A DNA stretch of 64,000 bases, from contig JAXGGA010001109.1 of assembly GCA_038373865.1 (NCBI GenBank), forward strand, positions 1-64,000, given 5' to 3'. This stretch comes from Uloborus plumipes. Lineage: Eukaryota > Arthropoda > Arachnida > Araneae > Uloboridae. Position 1 is the first letter of the stretch. Each line of letters starts with the position of its first letter. The translations under genes were made by a program, and so were the position numbers. The notes under the pieces are model-generated. The model had not been told where the DNA came from. It did no database searches and saw only the letters and a program-made list of their open reading frames with translations. This document shows positions 1-11,390 of this stretch, in pieces.

Positions 1-1320
1 ATAAACGCAAAAATTTCTAATATTCTTTTTAGAATTGTAAAAAACAATCTTACTGTGTCCCAGATCACACAAGAAATTTTTTGAAAGCCTTAAAAAAAGA
101 AACAGATTCAAGCTATTCATTTGTTAATATATTATAACTTGCTTCGAATAATTAAGTATTAAAAGAAACAAACATGTCATTATTCCATACTTGAGGGAAA
201 AAAAACTAATTACAGTTTATTAAAGCATATGTGCTTCTTTTATGTATAGTATTACTTTCTTTACACATAAGAGCTTTGGAATTGCATTTAGAACTTTATA
301 GATTTTAATCTTCTTTTGTAATTTTTTTAATTTATTAAGTTTAATTAAACAAGTAAGTGATTTGTAACTATCTCAAATTCAAATTTCTGAACGTTAAAAA
401 CTATTCCCAGCGGTACGAATAATGCTACTAATGGCATCCAATTAGAATTTCAATGTGTTTTCTTGGAAAACCGTTATATGTGTCATAAGACGACTACAAT
501 GTTAAAAGGTTATTTCTTAACGCATAAATGAATATGTATTTTGCTCGCTATGTTTTGCCTCGGTTTTAACTCAATATTAATGATGAGTGTTATTATAGGA
601 ACTTCAAAAAGCAAAATTAATGTTACTTTTAAACTAGAGAAAAAATGATATTTAGATTTTTCTGTCTTTGTTTAAGGTAACAAAATACTTGTAAATATCA
701 AACCAATTTAACGCAACGAATCGGTACGAGTTTTCTTTGTGTGTGTGTATTTTGTTAGCAATACTGATTGCTATCTGGTTTTACTCGACGGTAGTTGGCG
801 TTTGCTCTTTCTTAGAGAAAAGAAAGCGCGATAAATAGCGTGAAAAGAATAGTGAGAGAATGCGTAAAACGAGATCTGATTTAAAATCTCGTTAACACGA
901 TAATTAATAGTAAAGTAAATCTAGTAAATCATTTTTATGCTATCGTAGCCTCTCGTTGAATTATTTCTCACGAGATCTTATGTTCGCGCAGGCAGAATTT
1001 GTTGTTGGAAGTGGGAAAATAGTGAAAGGATGTGATTTTGATTTGCAAATAAAATGACATTTTTGTAATAAGATAAATTTTTCTTTTAAAACAATGAAGC
1101 GTACAAACATCACGATTGCTATACGTTTGTTGTGAGCATAATGCTGAATGTAGAATTTGTATTTAAGGAAAGGTTCTCTTTTTATTATCACGAATACACC
1201 TTAAAACAAAAGTACCTGTAACTGGTTCCAAAGTAACTTTAAAACACTTGCACAGTTGTCATTTTACATTTCAAATGAGTTTACTGAAATTGAAATGTAT
1301 ATAAAGACTAAAAAAAAAAA
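1..1320. other. AT-rich stretch without a recognisable gene
   Basis: No reading frame with protein-like composition, RNA gene or clear terminal inverted repeat is visible. A short GT run lies near 740 and an A run at 1311-1320 directly abuts the first Helitron end. Confidence 0.6.
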
Positions 1321-1738
1321 TCTACTTACATTAAAAACCGAGTATCTATCTTTCTTTTTATCTTTCTTTCTAACTATCAATCTATGTCACACTTCTTTCT
1401 CCTGAACGCCAATGAACTGAAAGTCGAACCAGGTACCGACAGATAGGTAATTTTTCAGGCTTCATTAGTTTCAATTTATATAATTATACGATTTTAATTA
1501 GCGAAGATATCAATTAATGAGTAGTCAAGTTTAAAGCGATTAAGCCTAATAAATGATTAAATATGAAATCCATTCTTGCAAACCGTCGTTCCTATGAAAC
1601 AGTAATAACAATGATAATGAGAATTTTGAATGAAGGCTTAACTAAATCAAACACGAAACTCATAAGCGGGCCACTTACGTAGAATTGTTATCGCTAGCTA
1701 CTTGTAATATTTTGAAACATTCATTTGTTGAAAAGCCA
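1321..1738 (+). mobile_element. Helitron 5' segment A (non-autonomous)
   Basis: The segment begins TCTACTTACATTAAAAACCG right after an A run, which fits the 5'-TC terminus and A|T insertion preference of Helitrons. Simple CTTT/TATC repeats follow, then a unique body. The same segment appears inverted at 9232-9687 and 10073-10490. It passes directly into segment B in all three copies, so A+B may be one composite element. No Rep/helicase coding remains. Confidence 0.6.
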
Positions 1739-2118
1739 TCTACTTATATTAAAAACTGAGTGTCTATGTCTGCTTTTTTTTCTTTGAGCGAGCTGAACTT
1801 ACTGAAACTCTCCTCACCATCTTGAAGGCACGTAGCATCTCAATAATTCGAATGATTTTTATATAGGAAAAAGTAAAGGCGTGAAGCGCCTGTTAGCGAG
1901 CCGCCTTGGCAGGGAGTAGTTTCTTGAAAATTTCTTCACTACTTTAAAGGCACGAAGTGCCCGTGCAACGCCGGGCCACGTGCGTGGTATATCTTGAAAT
2001 CGAATGAACATTAAATTCTATCAAATAATATAACTTCAGAATGAGGTAAAAGTTAGAGATGGAGGACGTTATGCATCAACATGCCGCAGGAAGCTAATCT
2101 AGCTGCCCTGGCAGCTAG
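1739..2118 (+). mobile_element. Helitron segment B, ends CTAG (non-autonomous)
   Basis: It starts with the 5' signature TCTACTTATATTAAAAACTG after an A and ends with a hairpin (AGCTGCC...GGCAGCT) and CTAG at 2115-2118. The next Helitron 5' end starts at 2119 with no gap, so this is a head-to-tail junction. An internal GC-rich hairpin (GCCCG...CGGGC, about 1959-1977) resembles the 3' hairpin of segment C. Inverted copies lie at 8847-9231 and 9688-10072. Confidence 0.6.
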
Positions 2119-2142
2119 TCTACTTATATTAAAAACTGAGTA

Positions 2143-2370
2143 CCGTAAAGTCGGGTTACTTGGACCCACAAGAGGGTTACTTGAGCCCACAGTAAAATGA
2201 TAAAATCTGGGATTGGTGCTAACGTTAGAGACTGCAGAGTGCTTCTACCTAGCGGAGAAACGAGGAACTACATGAAAGTCTTCAACTAGTAAGTACCAAA
2301 CCTAGATTTTATCATTTTACTGTAATGGGCACAAGTAACCCCCTAGGGTCCAAGTAACCCGACTTTACGG
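2143..2370. mobile_element. 228-bp MITE with TA target duplication
   Basis: The termini are perfect inverted repeats starting CCGTAAAGTCGGGTTACTTGG; they are followed by inner inverted repeats (AGTAAAATGATAAAATCT and its complement), so most of the element folds on itself. TA flanks both sides (2141-2142, 2371-2372). The related Helitron copy at 1321 reads GAG-TA-TCT at the same point, giving a natural empty site. The CCGTAAA tip matches the longer elements at 5862 and 57726. No coding capacity. Confidence 0.85.
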
Positions 2371-3199
2371 TATCTAACTTTCTTTCTTTCTTTCTATCTA
2401 TCTATCTATGTCACGCTTCTTTCTCCTGAACGCCAATGAACTGAAAGTCGAACCAAGTACCGATAGATAGGTAATTTTTCAGGTTTCATTAGTTTCAATT
2501 TATATAATTATACGACTTTAATGATCAGATATCAATTAATAAGTAGATATCAATTAATAAGATAGTCATAAGATTAATAAGATATCAATCTTAGATTAAT
2601 AAGATTATCTTAAGATTATTATCTTAAGATTAATAAGATATCAATTAATAAGTAGTCAAATTTAAAGCGATTAAGCCTAATAAATGATTAAACTTCCAAG
2701 ACATTTATTTCTTACCGTTGCCATTTTGAATTAAAACGTTAATTAAATTATTGAACTATTTAAAATTCCAAGATATTTATTTCTTTCCGTTGCGATTTTA
2801 AATTAAAACGTTAATTAAATTGAACTTTTTAAAATGAAAGAGTGTTATTTTTTTCCATTGTCATTTTAAATACGTGTTATAACAAAGTTCTAACAATTGT
2901 TTTTATTTTAATTATTAATGACATATTTTTTCTCTGGTACCATTTCGAAAATGTGTTTTTAAATAAAATTGCTTAGAAGGGACTTTTTTTGGCTGCGATC
3001 CAAATATTAAAAGAACTTTTTCGTTTAGAATTTTGCAATTAATTTTACAGGAAGAAAGCGGTTTGGAAATAATTGTTTTTGGAAAAGAATTTTATTTGTT
3101 ATTTAGGGAGAGTGCTAAGTATGCGCTACTTGACATCGTCTTTATCTTTGAGGAAGCATGTGCAAATAATTCGATTGATTCTTTGATGCAGGAAAGCTT

Positions 3200-3420
3200 T
3201 TTAGCGAGCCGCTTTAGCGGGGAGTAGTTTATTAAACTTTTCCTTGGAACTTTAAAGGCGAGCCGCCTTGGCGGCGAGTAGTTTATTGAAACTTTCCTCG
3301 CTACTGTAAAGGCGAGCCGCCTTGACGGCGAGTAAACATTTTAAACTTTCCTCATTAATTTAAAGGCGAGCCGCCTTGGTGGCGAGTAGTTTTCTCAAAC
3401 TGCCTTTACTACATTACAGC
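3200..3420 (+). repeat. 54-bp minisatellite with GC-rich hairpins inside Helitron C
   Basis: The motif GCGAGCCGC occurs at 3204, 3258, 3312 and 3366, exactly 54 bp apart. Most units carry a near-perfect hairpin of the type GCCGCCTTGGCGGC. The array is mirrored at about 7900-8095 in the inverted Helitron copy. Central tandem repeats are known in some non-autonomous Helitron families. Confidence 0.85.
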
Positions 3421-3448
3421 CCGTGCAACGCCGGGCCACGCAGCTAGT

Positions 3449-5859
3449 AAAAATATTAAAAGCAGAAAGTTCCGACGACAGGTCCAATCTGGCAATAAAA
3501 TCGATGCACGCCATTATCTTCCTCACCGGGAAAGCAGTTTTGGCTTGTGCGAAACTTTTAATGTGCTCCTAGTGGCTTATGGTAAAGTTTTATGGTAACT
3601 ATTACTGTAGTAGAGAATTTTTAAAGTAAATTGTACCAAAAAAAAAAAAAAACACTAATTGAAGGGACAGTTGATGCATCATGTAACTTACTGTATGAAG
3701 CATTTAAAACTCCATTTACGCTGACTTAATGTATCATGTTTGTTATGATTAATAGCAAAGATATCTGCGACAATAGAGTCTCGGGTTCGATCCTGTCGAT
3801 TTTTATACTGTAAAACTTTACAGTATATTAATTTTTTTACAGTAAAAAGTACTGTCAACGTGGCTGCCATTATATTTTACTGTAAAATTTTAAGAACATT
3901 TTTAACATTGTAGCGTGACATATGACAAGTGGATAAGGTGAATTGTGACGCTTTGTGACAAAGGGGGAAGGGGTCAACAACGTTAAAAAAAATGTGACGT
4001 GATTTATGGTCAGCCCTTTACGTCACTTTCATTCTAACCTTTCCAATTATTAAAGAAGCTCTGCTTACGGGACGCACGAAGTTTAACTTGACGTGCAAAA
4101 CGTCATTATACTCTGTGTAACGAGAGCTGGCGGCTCAAAGTAAAATTACTTTCCCACTCTCCGCACTTTTCCCCTAATATCTGTCATAGTTACGGCGCTA
4201 TGGAATTTTTCTCCACTTAGCTTTGCGATAATGATGAAATGCAAAGGGTTAAAAGTGCTTTATGCGTAAACTATTATTCTATTGAGAAATCAACGTTAAT
4301 AAATAACAACTTTTTCTCAGAAATTTTTGCCATATTAAAGTATGACAAGATTTGTTAGAAAACGTTAAGAAATAACTGAGACATGAGGATATAAATAAAA
4401 GCGTTAGCCTAATTCGATAAACATAAAATAAATGAAATGCCTCAACATCAGTGCATAAAAAAAAGTGGAGCTGTATCATTTCTTACGTTTTCCACAGCGA
4501 CGACGTGAAATTTTTTTAAACTTGCTACGCCTCTTTTAAAGTAACTGAGTATAAAGAAATTCTGCTTACGAGATGCACGAAGTTTTACAATTTACAATTT
4601 GACATGCAAAATGTCATTAGGCAAATGCCAGCTTCAGCTTCAAGAATTCCTTTAATATTTTGACCGTCATCGGGACAAAATAAGACTTTAAAATTTGCAG
4701 ATTAAGAGCTCTCAATGAATCCCACTTTTCTAATCGCCCTTTCTTTAGTCTTACTTCATTGAATTAAGCGCCTATTAATAACGTTCAAGATATTAATAAA
4801 TGCACCGCTCTCTTCTGATCAGGAGAAAGGTTAAGTGGTGCTGAGAAGGTGGGGGATTGTTCATGACTCGCGATTAGTTCACAGGCACAATGATTAATAA
4901 TTCATGCTGAATAAAATATGGACAATTAATTGCTTTATCACCGAACATAAATAATTAATAGCTTTAATTAATATTTATGAAACACTTACTTTAAGTGCAT
5001 GGTCTTTGAGCAATAATTCATGCAATTTGTATTGGACTTTTGGTAATATTTTACAAGTAGTTTCTACCATTTTGTTAAATGATCAAAAATTTAATTAATG
5101 TCGAACATATGGGTGGATGAATTCAAGTGCTGGTGATATAAAATGGCTGTTTTAAAACAGGTAATTGTTCTTTGATTTTCGAAACAACAACCTTTACTCC
5201 TGCTAAAAATTGAGAACTTAATGTCGTTTGACAAAAAATTTCAAAGAACGTTTTACATTCGTAGCATGAAATGATAGCAAATAGTTACTTCGAAATATTC
5301 CACTAACTAATTATGATTTTACTAATGAAGCAACTCTTCAATAAAAAAATAAATTACAAAAATAGAGAAAGTAAGATAAAAAAATACTTTTAATTGCTAG
5401 ATTTCAGTGAAATTGTTCGTCCTAAAAAATGTATCAAAATAATTGAATTTATTTTCATGCTGAAAAAATTGCTTTTTTTTTTCTAGGAATTATTTTTGAC
5501 ATTGAAATTTAAACAATAAATTACATATGATTCAAAAATATAATTGCAACCAAGCTGATTTTCATTTACACAGTCCCAAAAGAAAATCAAGGTGAAAATA
5601 AATATAATTCAACAGCAAAATAATTAATTTTGATGCTGATAAGTCTATCATCAGGGGAAAAAGTTTTGTTTTTGCTTTAAAAATTATTTGTTGGAATTGC
5701 ATCTATGATTATTCTCTGTTTTTCAGATAATATTTCAGTTTTATAATTATACAGCCATGTATGTACAGGAAGGAAAAACTGAAGATGTGCTTCCAAGTTG
5801 TATTTAACCTGCATTTTGTTTCGATTAGTGAGCTCTCAAAAATGAACATAAAAATACAA
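3449..5859. other. Non-coding spacer, left part
   Basis: No gene found. Contents: an ACTGTAAAA-rich remnant at about 3800-3895; a lone tRNA box-B-like GGTTCGATCCTG at about 3783-3796 with a weak A-box-like stretch upstream, possibly a SINE relic; and a diverged direct repeat (CTGCTTACGGGACGCACGAA-like) at about 4060-4110 and 4560-4615. The stretch 4700-5000 is more complex than its surroundings and rich in TAAT/ATTA cores. Confidence 0.5.
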
Positions 5860-5861
5860 TA

Positions 5862-7145
5862 CCGTAAAATGGGGTGTATAGGAACAGCGGGGTCAATCGG
5901 AACAAAACTTCCCGACCGTACAAAGAAATTCTTCATAAATATACTATTGAGTATTTTTCGCCATGAATTTTTTTTTTAGAAAGGTAAGATCATAGGAAGT
6001 AGGAAAAAATTACTTTTGTCAATCTGGCAACGCTTCTAAAGAGGGCTGTACGTGGAATGCCAGAAAACATCACATTTTCATAGACTGCAAAACTTCATAT
6101 GCAAGAACAAACCTTCTTATATTTAAAAACTATGAGTGGTATGTTTCAATTATACATGTATCTGAACAACAGAATACCACATTAGAATTTACATTTTTTA
6201 TAAATTGTGTCATAAAAGTGAAGAATTCTGAAAAATGCCATAGGAAAAAAAATTGCGGGGTGAATCGGAACAATTAGTTCTGTTGTTCCAATTCAAACTT
6301 ATTTGAAGGAAACTGTTTGAAAACTCAAGATTCTAACCCTAATTCTTCTAATCAAGACAAGGACAAGGATTTATTACTGTTTATCCCTTCTCGTGAGCAA
6401 CTAGAACTTAGAATGACAAAAGTTGCAGATTTCAAAAGATTTTTTCTCCAGGAGACTTCTTTTTACTTAAAATAAAAGGGGGAAAGTCACATAGACTTTA
6501 TGTAGTAAACGTCCAGCACACAGACAGTGATGAATAAGCGAAAAAATCTTTCAGGACAATCCCCGAAACCCAGAAATTTCAAAAAACTAAAGAAAAGGTA
6601 GAGTTCATCCCAGGAGATGTTATGAAAAAACTTAAGCCAAGTCACAATTGCTAGTTTTAAGGACAAGCACATATTTGTGGACGACATGAGTGACTTCCAT
6701 TCATGTTAAATCTTTGTATTTCAATTCAAAAGTATTTCTTAAAATTACTTTTCATTTTTCATAAGTTCAAAATTATTTTGAATTTTCACAAATTATAAAC
6801 GTTTACTGGTACTGAAATTATACATTTATTTGACAGTAATTATCTGTTCTTATTCTCCCCCATCAATATTACTCATGTTTGTGAGACCTATTACAGATTA
6901 AATTGAAAAAAATAAAAATTTTAACAAGTGTTCCGATTGACCCCTATCAGCGGGGTGATTCGGAACACCCGTAATTTGCTATATATTTTAATAGTAATTG
7001 TTCAAAATCTTTTGTCTTTGCTCGGAATATCAAAAGTAAAGCAAGACCGAAGTTTTTATCCAAAAAATAAAATTAAAAAAAAATCTTTTAACTGCTTTTT
7101 TTACAATCAAAGCTGAAAAGTGTTCCGATTAACCCCATTTTACGG
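5862..7145. mobile_element. TA-flanked DNA transposon, CCGTAAAATGGGG family, copy 1
   Basis: A 1284-bp element has inverted ends starting CCGTAAAATGGGGT and TA on both sides (5860-5861, 7146-7147). The terminal motif (GGGGTGAATCGGAACA-like) recurs inside at about 6254-6275 and twice in opposite orientation at 6928-6968. The minus-strand frame 6487-6687 (66 codons) is shared with copy 2 at 58182-58373, but it has no domain I recognise. Target choice and tip resemble pogo/Tc1-type elements; the family is an inference because no transposase core is readable. Confidence 0.8.
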
Positions 7146-7281
7146 TATCCTAGTGAACAAATACTTACATTCATTTCCATTTAAAAAAATCATCATGTTA
7201 TTAAAACTAGCATTAAGCACATCGCAGGAAAAAAAACAGTTTAATTAGATTCTATTTATCTATATATTAATCTCTCTTTCG

Positions 7282-7284
<3 letters not shown>

Positions 7285-7318
<34 letters not shown>
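7285..7318. repeat. (AT)n microsatellite
   Basis: Uninterrupted AT dinucleotide run of about 17 units. Confidence 0.95.
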
Positions 7319-7321
<3 letters not shown>

Positions 7322-7845
7322 ACCCTGTCAATTTACGAAAGGGCCAATCCATGGTTACGGTCGTTACATTCACACAACTACAGCTGCTCATATTTTATTC
7401 ACAAATGCAATTAAAGTTCTAACGAAAACACGGAATGATAAAGCTCCCCCCCCAACATGATTATCACCAAGCGTTAGTTTGAAATTATTTGTGGAAGTTG
7501 TAGAAAAATCTCGAAAATGTGTGGTTACGGTCTTTACAAAAAAAAAAAAAAATGATTTTTTGAGTGTTATGAAACACTGCTCCTTTTCTGTAAATCTATT
7601 GCATGTATGATCTTCTAGATTTGTATAATAATTGCTCAATAAATAAGGCAAGATATCATACAAAGAACTTAGCTTTTTTGTTGAAAAATAAGTTTTTATG
7701 AATTTTTGATTGCGGTTACGGTCATTACGAAAGCTGTTACGGTTGCTATACGTCTGACTATTTTCAATATTCATGTTGCTAAAAATGAATAAACGGCCAT
7801 TTTAATTCATTTTTCCGATATATTTAAAGTCAAATAATGAACATA
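7319..7845. repeat. Repeat fragment with GGTTACGGTNNTTAC motifs
   Basis: The motif GGTTACGGTCGTTAC occurs near 7353 and in variants near 7524, 7714 and 7738. A similar motif is at about 11930. The stretch CCAATCCATGG at 7345-7355 is matched in reverse at about 12293-12303. This suggests two partial copies of another element with repeated terminal motifs. The 128-codon minus frame here (7388-7774) is low-complexity and not protein-like. Confidence 0.4.
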
Positions 7846-8846
7846 CTAGCTGCGTAGCCCGGCGTTGCACGGGCTGTAATGTAGTGAAGGCAGTTTGAGA
7901 AAACTATTCGCCACCAAGGCGGCTCGCCTTTAAAGAAATGAGGAAAGTTTAAACAGTTTACTCGCCGTCAAGGCGGCTCGCCTTTACAGTAGCGAGGAAA
8001 GTTTCAATTCACTACTCGCCGCCAAGGCGGCTCGCCTTTAAAGTACCAAGGAAAAGTTTAATAAACTACTCCCCGCTAAAGCGGCTCGCTAAAAAGCTTT
8101 CCTGCATTAAAGAATCAATCGAATTATTTGCACATGCTTCCTCAAAAATAAAGACGATGTCAAGTAGCGCATACTTAGCACTCTCCCTAAATTACAAATA
8201 GAATTCCTTTCCAAAAACAATTATTTCCAAACCGCTTTCTTCCGGTAAAATTAATTGCAAAATTCTAAACGAAAAAGTTCTTTTAATATTTGGATCGAAG
8301 CCAGAAAAAGTCCCTTCTAAAAACAGCAATTGCAATTTTATTTAAAAACACATTTTCAAAATGGTACCTGAGAAAAAATATGTCATTAATAATTAGAATA
8401 AAAACAAATGTTAGAACTTTGTTATAACACGTATTCAAAATGACAATGAAAAAAATAACACTCTTTCATTTTAAAAAGTTCAACTTAATTAACGTTTTAA
8501 TTCAAAATCGCAACGGAAAGAAATAAATATCTTGGAATTTTAAATAGTTCAATAATTTAATTAACGTTTTAATTTAAAATGGCAACGGTAAGAAAAAATG
8601 TCTTGGAAGTTTAATCATTTATTAGGCTTAATCGCTTTAAATTTGACTACTTATTAATTGATATCTTCGCTAATTAAAATCGTATAATTATATAGATTGA
8701 AACTAATGAAGCCTGAAAAATTACCTATCTATCGGTACCTGGTTCGACTTTCAGTTCATTGGCGTTCAGGAGAAAGAAGCGTGACATAGAAAGATAGTTA
8801 GAAAGAAAGATAGTTAGAAAGATACTCAGTTTTTAATATAAGTAGA
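7846..8846 (-). mobile_element. Helitron C', mirror copy
   Basis: Read on the minus strand it starts at 8846 with TCTACTTATATTAAAAACTG and ends at CTAG (7846-7849) after the GC-rich hairpin. It lacks the MITE found in C, so the site reads GAG-TA-TCT. The 54-bp minisatellite is present. Its 5' end abuts B' with no gap. Confidence 0.7.
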
Positions 8847-9231
8847 CTAGCTGCCAGGGCAGCTAGATTAGCTTCCTGCGGCATGTTGATGCATAAGTTC
8901 GCCCCTCTCTAACTTTTACCTCATTCTGAAGTTATATTATTTGATATAATTTAATGTTCATTCGATTTCAAGACATACCACGCACGTGGCACGGCGTTGC
9001 ACGGGTACTTCGTGCCCTGAAAGTAGTGAGAAAAAAAATTAAAGAAACTACTCCCCGCTAACGCGGCTCGCTTACAGTCGCTTCACGCCTTTACTTTTTT
9101 CCTATATAAAAAAAATCATTCGAATTATTGAGATGCTTCACGCCTTCAAGATGGTGAGGAAAGTTTCAGTAAGTTCAGCTCGCTCAAAGGAAAAAAGCAG
9201 ACATAGATACTCAGTTTTTAATATAAGTAGA
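8847..9231 (-). mobile_element. Helitron segment B' (inverted array)
   Basis: A close copy of 1739-2118 on the minus strand: 5' signature at 9231, CTAG at 8847-8850, immediately followed by C'. Confidence 0.6.
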
Positions 9232-9687
9232 TGGCTCTTCAACAAATAAATGTTTCAAAATATTACCAGTAGCTAGCGATAAAAATTCTACGTAAATGGC
9301 CCGCTTATGAGTTTCGTGTTTGATTTAGTTAAGCCTTCATTCAAAATTCTCATTATCATTGTTATTATACTGTTTCATAGCAACGACGGTTTGCAAGAAT
9401 GGATTTCATATTTAATCATTTATTAGGCTTAATCGCTTTAAACTTGACTACTTATTAATTGATATCTTCGCTAATTAAAATCGTATAATTATATCAATTG
9501 AAACTAATGAAGCTTGAAAAATTACCTATCGATCGGTACCTGGTTCGACTTTCAGGTCATTGGCGTTCAGGAGAAAGAAGCGTGACATAGAAAGATAGTT
9601 AGAAGGAAAGATAGTTAGAAAGAAAGATAGTTAGAAAGATAGTTAGAAAGATAGTTAGAAAGATACTCAGTTTTTAATATAAGTAGA
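9232..9687 (-). mobile_element. Helitron segment A' (inverted array)
   Basis: A close copy of 1321-1738, with a longer GATAGTTAGAAA simple-repeat stretch near its 5' end (about 9590-9665). Confidence 0.6.
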
Positions 9688-10072
9688 CTAGCTGCCAGGG
9701 CAGCTATATTAGCTTCCTGCGGCATGTTGATGCATAACGTCCCCCCTCTCTAACTTTTACCTCATTCTGAAGTTATATTATTTGATATAATTTAATGTTC
9801 ATTCGATTTCAAGACATACCACGCACGTGGCCCGGCGTTGCACGGGCACTTCGTGCCCTGAAAGTAGTGAGAAAAAAATTAAAAAAAACTACTCCCCGCC
9901 AAGGCGGCTCGCTTACAGGCGCTTCACGCATTTACTTTTTTCCTATATAAAAAAAATCATTCGAATTATTGAGATGCTTCACGCCTTCAAGATGGTGAGG
10001 AAAGTTTCAGTAAGTTCAGCTCGCTCAAAGGAAAAAAGCAGACATAGATACTCAGCTTTTAATATAAGTAGA
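9688..10072 (-). mobile_element. Helitron segment B'' (inverted array)
   Basis: A second inverted copy of segment B. CTAG at 9688-9691 abuts the 5' end of A'. The 87-codon plus-strand frame at 9827-10090 crosses the B''/A'' boundary and is not a gene. Confidence 0.6.
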
Positions 10073-10490
10073 TGGCTCTTCAACAAATAAATGTTTCAAA
10101 ATATTACCAGTAGCTAGCGATAAAAATTCTACGTAAGTGGCCCGCTTATGAGTTTCGTGTTTGATTTAGTTAAGCCTTCATTCAAAATTCTCATTATCAT
10201 TGTTATCACTGTTTCATAGCAACGACGTTTTGCAAAAATGGATTTCATATTTAATCATTTATTAGGCTTAATCGCTTCAAACTTGACTACTTATTAATTG
10301 ATATCTTCGCTAATTAAAATCGTATAATTATATCAATTGAAACTAATGAAGCCTGAAAAATTACCTATCTATCGGTACCTGGTTCGACTTTCAGGTCATT
10401 GGCGTTCAGGAGAAAGAAGCGTGACATAGAAAGAAAGATAGTTAGAAAGAAAGATAGTTAGAAAGATACTCAGTTTTTAATATAAGTAGA
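10073..10490 (-). mobile_element. Helitron segment A'' (inverted array, outer end)
   Basis: It starts on the minus strand at 10490 with TCTACTTATATTAAAAACTG after an A. This outer end of the inverted array corresponds to position 1321 of the direct array. Confidence 0.6.
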
Positions 10491-10869
10491 TGAGCAGAAA
10501 GGTTCTTCAGTTAGTTCATTTGATTAGATATAATCTTCAATTGATTACTATAGACTTTGGAAGCTTTCAAATCCATTGCGCTACGTTTTTCCATTAAACT
10601 TCACCAGAATACCCACACCTCCCAGTATGTCTTCAGATATTTTAGCTCCACTAAATCCTCATAATCATCTGTGACTTGAGCTCTGTATTTCTTCAGTACT
10701 TTGCCTAGGAAAAGTTCTACAAATTATTACATAAATGGTATTGATTGTACCGGACACCTTATTGCTTCAACTACAAGTGTTCGCTTCATTAAACATTTTA
10801 AAAATACTCACACATTAAGATTTTTTTCTGCATAAATCATTTGCCCTCGTCCGCCCATTATCGAGATAT
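10491..10869. other. Non-coding stretch
   Basis: Nothing recognisable beyond AT-rich unique sequence. Confidence 0.5.
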
Positions 10870-11390
10870 AAGCTTTTAAAGGATCAAATTTAAGTGAAGC
10901 TCCAAATTTAAAGTCTTTTGGGGAAATAGAAGGCCGCCGATTTCACCATCTGCATGTGATAGGACATCTATCTGCAAAGCACGCGAAAGATGTCTCCCAT
11001 CATTACCGTTTTTTTTTAATGGGGCTGCGTTTAGCTTCTTGCCATTTGCAGACCTAGTGCATTCCCCAAGACCGGCACCCATTCTTTCATGTGGCATCAC
11101 TATCGGCGGGATGTCATTACCACGAGAATTTTGACGCCCAGTTTCCACACGAGATGGAGACGCCTGGGCTCTGTTCGATGCGAAACTGCAGTAGGAATTT
11201 AATTTAGCCAAGAGGTACTGCATGCCAAAGGAGTACCCGAGGGATCTTTTGCATGCCGCATAATCATACGATATGAACGCTGTCGATTTTCTGCATCATG
11301 AAAATCCACCGACTGGAGCCGGGTTCAAACCCACGCTTTTGGGCGTGAGAGGCCAACGTCTTAACCACTATATCACTCTGTCGGCCCCAT
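10870..11390 (-). mobile_element. tRNA-derived SINE
   Basis: On the minus strand the 5' part (11390 to about 11300) resembles a class II (Leu/Ser-like) tRNA: an A box ATATAGTGGTTAAGACG, a long variable region, and a B box GGGTTTGAACCC. A GC-richer tRNA-unrelated body follows to about 10870. The 115-codon minus frame (10876-11223) is SINE body, not a host gene. The 3' boundary is approximate because I see no clear target duplication. It is not the same family as the SINEs at 39 and 48 kb. Confidence 0.7.

Larger units (their letters stand above)
2119..3447 (+). mobile_element. Helitron C (non-autonomous), 3' end CTAG|T
   Basis: The 5' terminus is TCTACTTATATTAAAAACTG. The 3' terminus is a GCCCG...CGGGC hairpin (about 3419-3436), a short linker and CTAG at 3444-3447 followed by T. 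A 5'-TC end, a 3' hairpin, a CTRR end and a T flank are the canonical Helitron signature. The element contains a MITE (2143-2370) and a 54-bp minisatellite (3200-3420). The mirror copy is 7846-8846. A 64-codon open frame (3033-3227) has no recognisable domain. Confidence 0.7.

Noticed and set aside
3200..3420. CRISPR-like array (regular 54-bp spacing)
   Set aside because: The whole unit repeats, with no unique spacers, inside a Helitron in an animal-type genome.
7388..7774. 128-codon minus-strand open frame
   Set aside because: Low complexity (Phe and Thr/Asn runs) across a repeat fragment; includes an A run read as poly-Phe.
10876..11223. 115-codon minus-strand frame with protein-like composition
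   Set aside because: It lies within the SINE body directly downstream of the tRNA-like head; GC-rich SINE sequence explains the open frame.
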